A program made the position numbers and the translations under genes. 64,000 bases of DNA, taken from positions 3,128,000-3,191,999 of the forward strand of contig VZSE01006029.1 in assembly GCA_013398275.1 (NCBI GenBank), read 5' to 3'. This document shows positions 38,591 through 49,910 of this stretch, piece by piece; position 1 is the first letter of the stretch, and each line of letters begins with the position of its first letter. The notes under the pieces were generated by a model. The model ran no database searches. It was not told where the DNA came from and saw nothing but the letters and a program-made list of their open reading frames with translations. The DNA comes from Promerops cafer. Taxonomy: Eukaryota > Chordata > Aves > Passeriformes > Nectariniidae.

Positions 38591-38637
38591 AATTCCGGAA
38601 TCCAGATTCTTAGCAGAAATTCCGGAATCCAGATTCT
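38591..38637. repeat. Two-copy tandem duplication, 27-bp period
   Basis: AATTCCGGAATCCAGATTCT occurs at 38591-38610 and again, identical, at 38618-38637, separated by TAGCAGA. Confidence 0.9.
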
Positions 38638-40964
38638 GAAGGAGAAAGGAGGAATGGCAAGAAGCAAATGTCCATAAAGGCAATGCACTTTAAAGGACTG
38701 CAGCTGGGGGTAGTCACTCTCTCTTTTAATTTCATGTGGCTGTTTATACTCCTGTTAAAACTTCATGGGAGACTTTCAGGAGTTGCTCACAGTTACTGAG
38801 GCATAATCCTGGAGGAAAATAAGGAATGTGGAAGGCTTTACCCCTGAAGTAAGGGCTCAGTAGTGGCAGAGTAGTCAGAAGCAGTATGGACGCAGTTACA
38901 GAAAGTTGCAGAAGGTTACAGAGGGGACGTGGGCCATGTGAGAGTGGCAATATATCCTCAGAGCACGGAGGCCATGGGTGCAGCTGGAACACTGGTGGTG
39001 TGGGCTGTGGTGACAGAGCACACTTCTGCCCACCTTAGCAGTGCCATAACAAGCCTTGGTGCAATCTGCTCTGTAGTTACACAGTCCACCTGGAAAAATA
39101 GTGTTGCAGAGGGGAAAAAGAGATGGCCTTCTTGGTATCTGCAGCATAAACCTCAGTCTCAGAGTTGCAAGGTTTAGGAAGGAGCACAGGTCATTTCTCT
39201 GATTAAATTTTAACATCTGGGAAAAATTTTTCTCAGAGGTACTCAACCAAAAAAAGAATACTACATTTGAAGAAGCAGCCACACGGGTCTTGATCTCTTC
39301 CAAACTTATGGAAACTGTTATTGTTGGGAAAAACACCTTCCTGAATACATGTAACAATGAATAAATTTCCAGGGGCTCAATAGGCGAATACAGGAAGGCT
39401 GACATCAGGCCTTTACTGAGTAACAAGTCTTTTGCAGATGGGAAAAAGTTAGCCAATCCCTTTAAACAGTTATGTGTAATTTGATATGGAAATATTGAAA
39501 AATATATATATTTGTGGAAATATTGAAATATAAAAATGCCATACAGTGGCCTAAATTAATTACCAGATTCGCTACCAAATGTTACAGTTCTTGACTGACC
39601 CAAAAATATTGTAGACTCCTTCAATTCTAACTGAGAGTTCTGAATGATTAAAAATCAGCAAGTAGGAAGGGTCAAGAACACAATACACTGGTAATCTGAT
39701 GTATTTTGTCAAATATATACTACGATTCATTTTTATATTTTGCAAGAACAAGGAAAACTTAGTTTCACAAGGAAAGTGAAAGCATTCTACAAATGGAGAT
39801 GAATCCTTATGTCAGGCATCCCTGGGTTGGAATAGAAGAGCACCACAGAGTTCTGTGCTAAGCTGGGAAGAAAAAGGCAGTCTTGGGATTTCTCACTGAA
39901 AAAGTCAGGGAAATTTCCCTGCCACTTTCTTCCTTCTTTTTCATTCAGATGAATGCTAAATTATCAAGTACAATTTTAATCACAACATGCAAGAACATAT
40001 TGGATTTACCAAGATTCCATAATTTTCTCATAGGCACAGCCAGCAATCAGTGATGATGATGTCTTTGGCCAGTACTCTTTGGCTCCTATAAATTTTACTC
40101 TAACAAGGGGCAAAAGAAACAACTACATCAAAGTGATTTGTCCAGATCAAGGCCAGCATCCTTAACTGGAAACATCATCTTCTGCTGATCAATGACTTGA
40201 ATAGACTGTTCTGTGGCTCAGAATCCATATCCAGAAATATCTTCCAGGAAAGCACTTCATGAACTCTGGAAAAAACCCTCTAGTTATCGAGACAGAAAAA
40301 GAAAACTAGTTCAATCCTCAAACAACACAAAGCACTACTTACTACAAAATACCTTCAGAAGAAATGATGAGAAGGACTTTTGTGATTCAGATTATTTGAT
40401 CTGAGGTGGCCAAGCATAGGCACATTCACATGCTGGGCATGGGAATGAATATATGTGAAAATACAATATGTATTTCAAAATGAACTGCACCTAAAATGAA
40501 TTACATTTTCATTACGTGAAAGGTATTTAAAATATAAACTACATATTTTTACAGAAGCCTTATTTTTGATTCTAAGACTGTAAAGAAGCCCTAGAGGTAT
40601 ATGAATAGTAAGTAGATTTTTCAGGTGTCCTCACTCTGCTAGAGCAGTATAAAGAGAGTTCAAATGTGGATGAGAACCAAGGATCCTGCTCTGTTGAATT
40701 GGCAGCATTCCTAAATATGTCTGTGGCACAGTGAGTGAAGTAAAGCAAACACGATTCAACACATTGCAGTGGGTCTAGTAAATTCAGATTTTCTTCTGAA
40801 ACATGTAAAAGATGGTGTTTTTTCCTTCTTGGAAAAAATTCTTCTATTTCAGAATCTTCTATTAAATTCGTCTATTTCAGAATCATGTTGAATTAATTTT
40901 TTAACAAAGTTAAAAACTTGGGGTTTTAATAAGTTTTTATTAGTGGCCACTGCAGCTACAAATG

Positions 40965-41466
40965 TGTCCTGGTTTTGGCTGGGATAGAGTTCATTTTCTT
41001 CCTAGTACCTGGTACAGTTTTGTGTTTTGGGTTTAGTATGCCAATGATGTTGATAACACGCTGATGGTTTAGTTATTATTGTTGTTATTATTATTGTTAT
41101 TTACTTTAAATTATTCAACTGTTCTTATCTCAACAGTTTTTAACTTTTTCTGATTCTCCTCTGCATCCTACCTATAGGCTGGGGAGTGGAGTCAACAGCA
41201 GTGGTGTGGTGCTTAGTTGCCATCTGGGGTNCCTGGTACAGTTTTGTGTTTTGGGTTTAGTATGCCAATGATGTTGATAACACGCTGATGGTTTAGTTAT
41301 TATTGTTGTTATTATTATTGTTATTTACTTTAAATTATTCAACTGTTCTTATCTCAACAGTTTTTAACTTTTTCTGATTCTCCTCTGCATCCTACCTATA
41401 GGCTGGGGAGTGGAGTCAACAGCAGTGGTGTGGTGCTTAGTTGCCATCTGGGGTTAAAACATGACA
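40965..41466 (+). mobile_element. Solo ERV LTR, shortened, with an assembly duplication inside
   Basis: It starts TGTCCTGGTTTTGGCTGGGA and ends GGGGTTAAAACATGACA, so it has TG...CA ends. The flanks AAATG (left) and CAATG (right) could be a 5-bp target duplication with one change. Between them lies the ATT-rich and 'TTATCTCAAC' part of a passerine ERV LTR, with much of the middle missing. The N at 41231 falls inside and the sequence either side is duplicated, so the true LTR is about 224 bp shorter than shown. It has no coding content. Confidence 0.75.
41008..41454. repeat. Perfect 223-bp direct duplication around a single N
   Basis: 41008-41230 is repeated at 41232-41454 with one N between them. 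The two copies look identical by eye. A single N with identical flanks points to unmerged contig ends rather than a biological duplication. Confidence 0.9.
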
Positions 41467-44400
41467 CAATGTAACCTTAGGTACTGGTAAATCTAAGATA
41501 GAATAAATTCACTGTGTTGTAAACCAGCTATTTAATTCATTACTACTCATAGAGGTATTGAAAAATCCTTGTTTGATTTGGTATGAAGTGTGGCTGATCA
41601 CCTGAAAATCTAGAAATTGAAAGTCCAGAAAAAAAAAAGAAGTTCAAGAAGCACGTTGGTACTTTTTCTGGAAGGAAAAGAGGACTGGAAAACATGCAGA
41701 GGAGAAAAAAAGTTTTAAGCCAGTCTAATTAAGAAAGTGTGATGCTTTTGATTCACTTTCTTATTACTAAAATATAAGCTTAAGTTTTTTTCCCCATTTT
41801 TTAGGTTCCTTTCAGCTCATAGCATTGCCTTTGCAAAATTACTTAAAATCATGATTTATTATTGTTTAAATTTGAAGATTACTGTATTTTACATGCTCCT
41901 GAAGAGCTGCTAATTTTTTTTCTTGTGTCATGCAATGAACATTTAAAATTACAACCAAGAAAATGTGTATCTCTGATGACCACTAATTTTAATGAAATAG
42001 TAAAGTGTTTTAATTTATCATCTTTCAGTCCCTTCCAGCAGACAATGAAATGCCTATCTATCTAATGAAATGCCTGTTTATTTTACAGAAGACTCATAAC
42101 AAAATAATAATATGAATTATCATGTTGGAGGGTTGTGGGGTGGTATCTATCACTGGATTGTTTTTTAGACTGATACAGACAAACATCTATGAAGACATGG
42201 ACACAGGCAGCACTGCCATAAGCAAGGGGATGGATCTGATCCCCTCTTGAGGTGACCCAGTCCTTTCCAGTTCAGTGCCTTACTGAAGAGATGGTTCAAA
42301 TGTCTTAGTGACACTGGACCAAGCATGTTATTGAGGCATTAATCTGTTGTACTTTCTACCATAAGAAAAAGTGCCCCAGTAAGAAACTTGACTACAGCTT
42401 CTGACTCCTTGTCAACATACAGGTGATGTTTGTCACATTTCAGACTGAGTTTTCTTGTTTTATTTAAGAATGAAACACACCCACAATCTGAAATGATGTT
42501 ACAATATTTTCTCATTTGTCTTTAAATATATTACCCTATGAGAAGAACTGTGGTTTCTCTCAAAAACAAAACAAACCCAAAAATTGCCCCAAAAAACTCC
42601 AAAACAAAAATCTCCTGAAATAGGTTTTAGTGTTTTCTATCTGCTGTGGCCTAGTCAAGATTATAATTCACATAACCGTTCCTTAATTATGCAGAAGAAA
42701 ACATTCTTAAAATTTTCATTTTAGGCAGAATATTTGAAGTTACATTTTCATAAATGTCCAAAACAAGTACTTTTCTCTTAAATTCGTGAAGCATAAAGCA
42801 TCCTAGACAGATCTATTCAGCAAAACCCATGCTCCTGTAAGTTTTAGGACCTTCCAGCCCCTCAGAAGGCTGCCCTGTTTGGTGTGTACCTCCTGCGTGG
42901 GCAAGGTGAAAGGGTGTATAAAGGGAAGCATGTCACCCACACTTGATATTACAGCTCATCTACTTCATTTTCATCTGTGCAAATTCTACCCACTTAGATA
43001 ATTGCTACATATACACCCACTCAACTGCTTGCAATAGAAAGAATGCTATTATTACAGTATTTAACTGAAGTAATAACTAGAGCAAAGTCATCCAACCTCT
43101 TGACAATCTGGACCTAAATTATATTACAATGTTTATTTTGGGATTTGATGGCAAATTCTGTTTATAATGCCTGAAGTGGTACACAATCAGTCAGGAGAAA
43201 TGGGACCATCAGACTATTCTGAAAGGAAGACCTTAGTCCAGCCATGGGAGGAGCCTTATAACTCTACGTAATGGAAAATGTCTAATGAGATAAGGCCATA
43301 TTCTACTGTATCTATATGTACATGAGCTTAGAAAATAACCATGTATTCAGGTGCATGCGATAGTTAATAGCCATATTATTTGCATATGTGTCTCTCAGTA
43401 ACAGCAACACAGGGCAAGTACATTAAACACACTTCAGTCCTGCTAAAAGATGTACACTTATGGCCATCACTAGCATTTTGACTGCTCACACCACGCTGGT
43501 CTTGGTTCATTCTGCTCAGAATGGCACTGATTTATCAGGGAAACTATGTGTGCGTGGTTTTGCTGAGGTACCATGGGTGTTGCAACCCCGGAAACAGTGT
43601 GCAACTACTGCAAACAATTCTGAACCTCTGTTTGTATTTGGGATAAATTGTTTCTTCCTCCCTCTTCTCTGGTCTTGATGACAGCAGGTTGTGTATGACA
43701 CAATTGTTATGGTCTAGAGGCAAATTTTAAGTATTTCTATCCTTTGACCCATATGTTGCTCTTGGTTACATTACCAACTGCTTATCTAGCCTTTGAGCCA
43801 TTGACTCAAATGTGACACTGGACTGAATGAGGGGAAATCACAGGATATATTTCTGTCCTGAATCTAGGCTGAGCTACTATGAAGCATAAAAAATGTAGTG
43901 TGCTTATGTTCAGAAAGGTGTCACCTTTTAATACCTAAATATCTAAATGGCAGGGGTGCTGTAACTAGATGATCTTTAAGGACCCTTCCAACCCAAATCA
44001 TTCTATGACTCTATGATCTGCAGGACTGTCCTCTCTGTGCTATCTTTTTCTCAATATATAGTGTTAATCAGACTAAATCAGACTCAAATAATAATTAAAC
44101 AGGAAAACTCATTCTATTTCCCCTGCCTCTAGGCACAGAAACAGCACAAGACTATCAGTGCAGGCAATGAAAGTTTATGGCAACTGCTGAATTCCAGCAG
44201 ACTGGGGTGAAAGAGAAGTGCAAGGGAGTAGTGAAGGTTGTGTGAAGGAAGGGTGGGAATTGTGAAACATCAGTGGGGTTTTACAGCTATGAGAGTGGAA
44301 AAGAAGCTGGGGAAGAGCCTTTTTTTCAAACAAACCATGGTGTATAAAAAAAGCTGGGAATGACAATGGCATTTCCAGATAAAGAGGCTGTGGAGATTCA

Positions 44401-46030
44401 ATAGTTTGGGGTCAATGAAAGGATGCTGGGAAGAGTGCACCTAACCATAGAAGGGAGATTTCTTTGGTGACTCTGTGATAAACTGGGCAAAGAAACTAGG
44501 AACAAAGGTGATGGTGACAAGGCAGCACTTGTTCAAGTGAGATGGATTAATGCTGAGAATAGAAAAATAGATGCAGAAGGAGAGAGAATCTCAGCCTAAG
44601 AATTGGTGCTGGGAAAGAAATAGGGAGGAAGAATAATGCAGACTGAAATTAGGTAAGAAAGAAAGGGAAGGCAGGAAAATGATATGAACATCCGCAGAGT
44701 GCACATATATTGCACTCCATCTGCAATATAGAGTGCAATATAGAATGCAGAGGACACTCAAAATATTAAGGTATATAGAAAAGAGAGATAACAATACCTG
44801 CTAGAGACCATGTTTTCTTATAAATTGGATGAGACCCAAAAATTCCTGATGATTTGTCACATCTCTGCTATCAGCAAATGGTATGCTGAAAACCACGGAT
44901 AACAGTAAGGCAAGGTGCAAACCTGTGATGTAGTGAAGGGATACCCTTCTGCCAAGTGGCAACCTCCAGCTGCAGTGGTTAGGAGGTCTCCAGCCCTGCA
45001 GGCTGACACCACTGTCCCTGCCAGTAGTTAGATGCTGAATCTGGAGCCAGCTGGCCCACACTGACAGCTGTAGAAGAGAAGAATGAAAGTGAGGGTATGA
45101 AAAAGAAATGGGGAGACTTGTGCAGCAAAGTAGCCTTGGCTCTCATGATCTTGCATATGTAAGAGGGATGGCTTACACAGATACTGGATGAAGGAGCTCT
45201 TCTTGGAGCTAGGAGTAAGTACTCTGTGTTGCTCCTCAGATTATCATCTTCTGGTTCAAGGCAAATGAACTGAGTTAGTTTTTAGACCACTAAATTTTAA
45301 TGTCAAATGACTTCGTGTTTTCCTCCAGGACAGCAGTGATATTTGCCAGCACAGGATAAGGTTGAGCCTTGGCAAAATTTGGTTTGATTCTGCTGATTTT
45401 ACATAGGAAAAAACAGAACAAGTTTTCACACTCAATGTCTGAATACCCCTGCCTGAGCAATATAGTTTCTTATACCACCTACAGTCAGCAAATTCCATCT
45501 ATATAACAGCTTTCCAAGAATGTTATTGGGGGATGTTTCCTTCACGATCTAAAGGATCATTTTCTTCATCATCAGTGAAACATCTCTCCAAGAAGATAAA
45601 AACTAATTATTCTTTGTCTTGGCAGCCACATCTAATGCTTCCAAGCCGGCCTGCAAATAATCCCACATCTGTGGTACTATCCTGATTCCCACATTTTGGC
45701 ATTAGTGACTGATATGTTTGGAATGTCAATGTTACAAAAAAAAAAAGCCTTCAAGTTCAGTCTATTGAGACCTCCAAGACAGTCATCTCTTCCCATCACT
45801 CTGCAATATTACTGCCTGAAGTAGGATCCAATCCTAAGAAGCCACAAAGACATTGCTCCAGAATGGGGTTAGTAGCAATTGCTAATCCTGTCTAGGATCT
45901 GGCATATAGGCTCAAGCAAGTATTAAGAGACAGCAGGCAAGACTGAGGCAAATTTTTAGAACCAAGTAATCAGTTTCTTTTAGTAAGAAACTTTATAGCC
46001 TCCAAGCACAAGTTGTCATTTTATGTTAAG
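41467..46030. other. Intergenic, no gene seen
   Basis: AT-rich. Only a short CR1 end (43945-44017) is recognised. A locally AT-rich palindromic patch with TGCAATATAGAGTGCAATAT lies near 44710-44750. Confidence 0.5.
43945..44017 (+). repeat. CR1 LINE 3' terminus
   Basis: GTAACTAGATGATCTTTAAG, then GACCCTTCCAACCCAAATCA and TTCTATGACTCTATGAT: a CR1 3' end with its terminal octamer-like repeats, plus orientation, severely 5'-truncated. Confidence 0.9.
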
Positions 46031-47060
46031 CATAGAATCACAATAATTTAGGGCAGAAATATCTTTATGATCTAGTCCAAGTGTTAACCTAAAACTGTCA
46101 AGTCCACCACTGAACCATGTCCCTATGCACCACATTTACTTGTCTTAAAAAAATGCCTTCAGGATTGCTCCAGGGATGGTGACTCCACCACTGCCCTGGG
46201 CAGCCTGTTCCTATGCCTGACAAACCTTTTCAGTGAAGAAATTTTTCCTAATATCCAATCTAAACCTCCCCTGGTGCAACTTGACACCATCTCATCTTGC
46301 TTGTTGCTTTAGAGAAGAGGGATCACAGGACTCGAGGTGTGGCCTCACCAGTGCTGAGTACAGGGGGACAATCATTGCCCTGCTCCTGCTGGCCACGCTA
46401 TTGCTGATACAGGCCAGGATGCCACTGGCCTTCNACCACTGCCCTGGGCAGCCTGTTCCTATGCCTGACAAACCTTTTCAGTGAAGAAATTTTTCCTAAT
46501 ATCCAATCTAAACCTCCCCTGGTGCAACTTGACACCATCTCATCTTGCTTGTTGCTTTAGAGAAGAGGGATCACAGGACTCGAGGTGTGGCCTCACCAGT
46601 GCTGAGTACAGGGGGACAATCATTGCCCTGCTCCTGCTGGCCACGCTATTGCTGATACAGGCCAGGATGCCACTGGCCTTCTTGGCCACCTGGGCACACA
46701 CTGGCTCATGTTCAGCTGCTGCTGACCAGCACCCCCAGGTCCTTTAGCCCTGGGCATCTTTCGAGCCACTCTGCCCCCAGGCTGTAGAGCCGCAATGGGG
46801 TTGTTGTGGCCCAAAGGCAGGACCCAGCACTCGGCTTTGTCAAACCTCACGAAACTGGCCTAGGCCCCTCGATCCAGCCACTCCAGATCTCTCTGCAGAG
46901 CCTTCCAACTATCCAGCAGATCAACACTCCTGCCCAACTCAGTGTTGTCTGGAGGCGCACTCAGGCCCCTCATCCAGGTCATCCGTGAAGATACTAAAAA
47001 GGACAGGCCCCAAACTGAGCCCTGGGGAACACCACTTGTGATCAGCTACTCACAGCATGA
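46031..47060 (-). repeat. CR1 LINE, 3' part with decayed reverse-transcriptase end
   Basis: On the minus strand, text such as CCCAGGGCTCAGTTTGGGGC is the end of the CR1 reverse-transcriptase ORF (reads like QGSVLGPVLF...), followed by the region KKASGILACISNSVASRS and LYSALVRPHLESCD. The frame is broken by several stops and frameshifts. The 3' end is at CATAGAATCACAATAATTTA (46031). About 247 bp of the apparent length is an artefactual duplication around the N at 46434. Confidence 0.85.
46187..46681. repeat. Perfect 247-bp direct duplication around a single N
   Basis: 46187-46433 is repeated at 46435-46681 with one N between them. It gives two identical open frames (from 46233 and 46481) that are both CR1 antisense, not genes. 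It is the same artefact type as at 41231. Confidence 0.92.
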
Positions 47061-49539
47061 ATAATTCCGTGTTCTACTGGAATCATCCTTGATGAAGGGG
47101 AGCCAGCTCCCAGCACAACTCACCTGCAGTGCAGACTGGGACTGCCAAATTCTGTAACCTATTTATTTGCAGCTTTCAAACAGCAGTAGAAGCTCTATTA
47201 CTTCTCCTGTAAACAAATTCATAACTTCAGTTTTTCTTGCTGAAAATCTTACTAGAATATAAAATGTGCCAAAGTTATACTGCCATTATCTCTCATTTAT
47301 TCTATGCTTTAACTGACCTTCAACTGAGTTACGTTTTTACCTTCTTACTCCCAAAATTATTTAACAGCAACAGGTATCTCCCATTTTAAATTTTATTTTG
47401 ATAGGTTAAAAAAGCCACACGCCTCTGCCTCATTCTTTGGACTGTTTTCTGTCCTTGTTTCAATCTAAATTGATCTGTGTAAACAAGGAAGAAATAGAAT
47501 TAAATAAAATATTTCAGAGATCTCAGCCATGCCTTCAATGTTAGCTGGAACACTTCAGTAATCCTACCCGGAACGTTGTGAGATAAGCCCTAAGGTTATA
47601 TTTACTCTTCCCATAGCTTCATGCCATTGTCAGGACAGCTTGGCAGCATTAACAATTAGAAAAGGAAATGAGTTTGCCATTTCTCCACATCTTGAACTCC
47701 TGTTTTCTTAACACTTATTGGTCTGGAACACACTGGGTAGTGCAGAATACAGGAGACTCCTAAGTATTCCTAACTTCTCAAATATAAGTGTTCAATTTGC
47801 TATTCTTGGTCACATGGTATTCTAAACTCTGCAAAGCTACTAGAAACTCCTTACTGCTGGGCCTGGAATTAAATCTGATAGACATTGCTCTTGCATAGAT
47901 TGAGCAAACAAACTGGTTCTATTCTTACCATGTCTGAAACTTGATTTTTCATTCCCATTTTATTATTTCTTCTCCTTCATCTTTATGATCAATCTGCCAA
48001 TTCTCCATCTCATTACCTTAATTCAAAATTAGAGCAAAGTACTTTTTCAGCCCCATTAATTTTTTATATTTTTCTCACCTTAGTTGCTTTTATTTTTAGC
48101 TGAAGTTTAACATATGCTTCTGATTCACAAGGCACAGTTTATTATACTGATCAGTTTCTTTTGCTCCATTTCTCATAGAATCTTTATAGTCATGATAATA
48201 TACACTGTACACTAGGTATCTGTAGGAATTTTGGAAAATTTCTAGAATTTTTGACCATTATTTCACCTAAAAATTCCAGGCTGTTGAAACTTTGCATCTC
48301 TATTATATTTTCCCACTCCCTGAGATCCAAATACTTAAATTTTGATTTCATGTAATGACATGGATTCCTCAGAGTAGTATTGTCTATCATTAGAAATCTC
48401 CCTTCATATGCAAATCTGCTGACAGAAGCCCATATCAGATTCCTAAAAATACTCTGGAAAAGCCTCATACCACTTTTTCTTCAAGATGACTCTCAAGAAA
48501 AAATAAAAAAAAGAGAAGGAAAAGCAAAGATAGCAATGCAATTATTATTTTTTTTCTTCACATGATGCTGTTCAGTACTTTTTATTCCAATGTATTTTCC
48601 CATATCCATATTATCATGTTGCTGTTTCATTCTACTTCAGTTCTTCAATATTAGTTTTAGTTATTGCATTTCCATCCAGACTCTTTGGATGATAGTACAC
48701 CATCATGCAAACACAAAGGAAACAAAACACATGTGAACAAAACAAAATAATTTCAGCTACATTTGGTGGTGATAAGTGTTATGTACGACATTTTTTCTCT
48801 CTGTGCTTATCATCTAAATGTACTTTTGCCTCTTAAATACTTTCTAGCTGCATTCTATCAAACTCTCTACAAGCAAAACCACTTTTCCAATGATTTGCTT
48901 CTTCATGCTAGACAAGGAATATCAAGTTTTTTTATTCCTTCACAAGAAAACCTGGTACTGAACAAATCTGTCTTGTGCCATAAAAACCAGAAGCCAACAG
49001 AAAAGCATCAATGGTGGATGATTTTTTTTGCAGGTTTGTGTCCCCTTCCCCTGGACCACAGCTACAGCACGGCATGTGTGTGGGAAGCAATGTACTGCAG
49101 TCATGCATTTCACTTCGTGGGAGCCCATTTCTTGTTCTGCCTCAAATCAAATCAATGAAATCCAATCACCTGCCTTAAACAGGTTGGATTAACAATTTCC
49201 TGAACTTCAGAACTGATACCTATTGGTTGTATCAGTCTAAAGAAGACCTCCACGATACAAGGAAGAGGGTGAACAACAGTACAACATAAGGGTATTTATC
49301 ACATTTCAGGTTTCCTCTGCTGAATTCAGCCACACTAGCATGTTCTGTGTTCTGCTTTAATTACATCCCAAGTCTGCGTGACACCCAAATCTCTTAACCT
49401 TTTTAAAGAGGTTATTTCCTTTGCAAAGCCAGTGCATTTTCTCAACTTAGCAGTCAACGACACTGCCGGAAAGTTTCCCTGATCAACGTAGACATGAATT
49501 GACTGGAAGCACGTCCCAGGGAGCCTTCTTTCTTCCAAG
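47061..49539. other. Intergenic, no gene seen
   Basis: AT-rich sequence running up to the CpG island of the TMEM68-like gene. The 131-codon plus frame at 48763-49158 has no recognised domain or splice context. Confidence 0.5.
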
Positions 49540-49910
49540 AAAGGAAGGGCGCAGGAGGCTCTGCGCATCCCCTGTTCCCCTGCGATGGGAAGCGGCCCCT
49601 CCATCCCAGCGCGCCCAGGCGGAGCTCCCGGCGCCCGTCCCGGGATTTTTATCGCTGAAGAATTACGGGGAGATCTGGGCGCGGAGCCTGCAGTGCCTGC
49701 CAGGCGCAGCTCCGCCTCCTCGTCCCGGGCGCGGGGGCGGCGGTGCGCTTATCCCGGGACGGGGCTCCTCCGCGGGGTCCGGGACGGCGCCGCCGCCGCG
49801 GGCAGGTGAGCGGGGCGGGGGCTCGGGACGGAGGGCGGGGGGAGGCTGTGCCGCCCCAAGTGGAGCCGGCGCCGGGGGAAGGTCCGACCGCGCTCCAGCA
49901 CTCCCGTGCT
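49540..49910 (+). promoter_or_regulatory. CpG island and presumed promoter of the TMEM68-like gene
   Basis: This block is strongly GC- and CpG-rich and sits 5.7 kb upstream of the first coding exon on the same strand. It contains a good donor, GCGGGCAG|GTGAGC, at 49805/49806, so 49.6-49805 is a candidate non-coding first exon that would join the acceptor at 55563. Frames open on both strands here are composition effects, not genes. That the island drives this gene is inferred from position and orientation. Confidence 0.65.

Larger units (their letters stand above)
31451..40964. other. Intergenic, no gene seen
   Basis: AT-rich. It holds a T/G-rich low-complexity tract with a G10 run (about 36125-36260) and a possible old CR1 end just before it (36050-36090). 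There is also a 27-bp-period tandem duplication at 38591-38637. A 186-codon minus-strand open frame at 38896-39456 has no recognised domain, no codon bias I can see and no splice context, so I do not call it a gene. Confidence 0.45.

Noticed and set aside
44690..44750. Inverted copies of TGCAATATAGAGTGC-like words
   Set aside because: Short, AT-rich and imperfect. No terminal repeats or target duplications of a DNA transposon.
46233..46747. Two identical open frames of 83 and 88 codons, looking like a tandem gene pair
   Set aside because: They are antisense CR1 sequence duplicated by the assembly artefact at the N.
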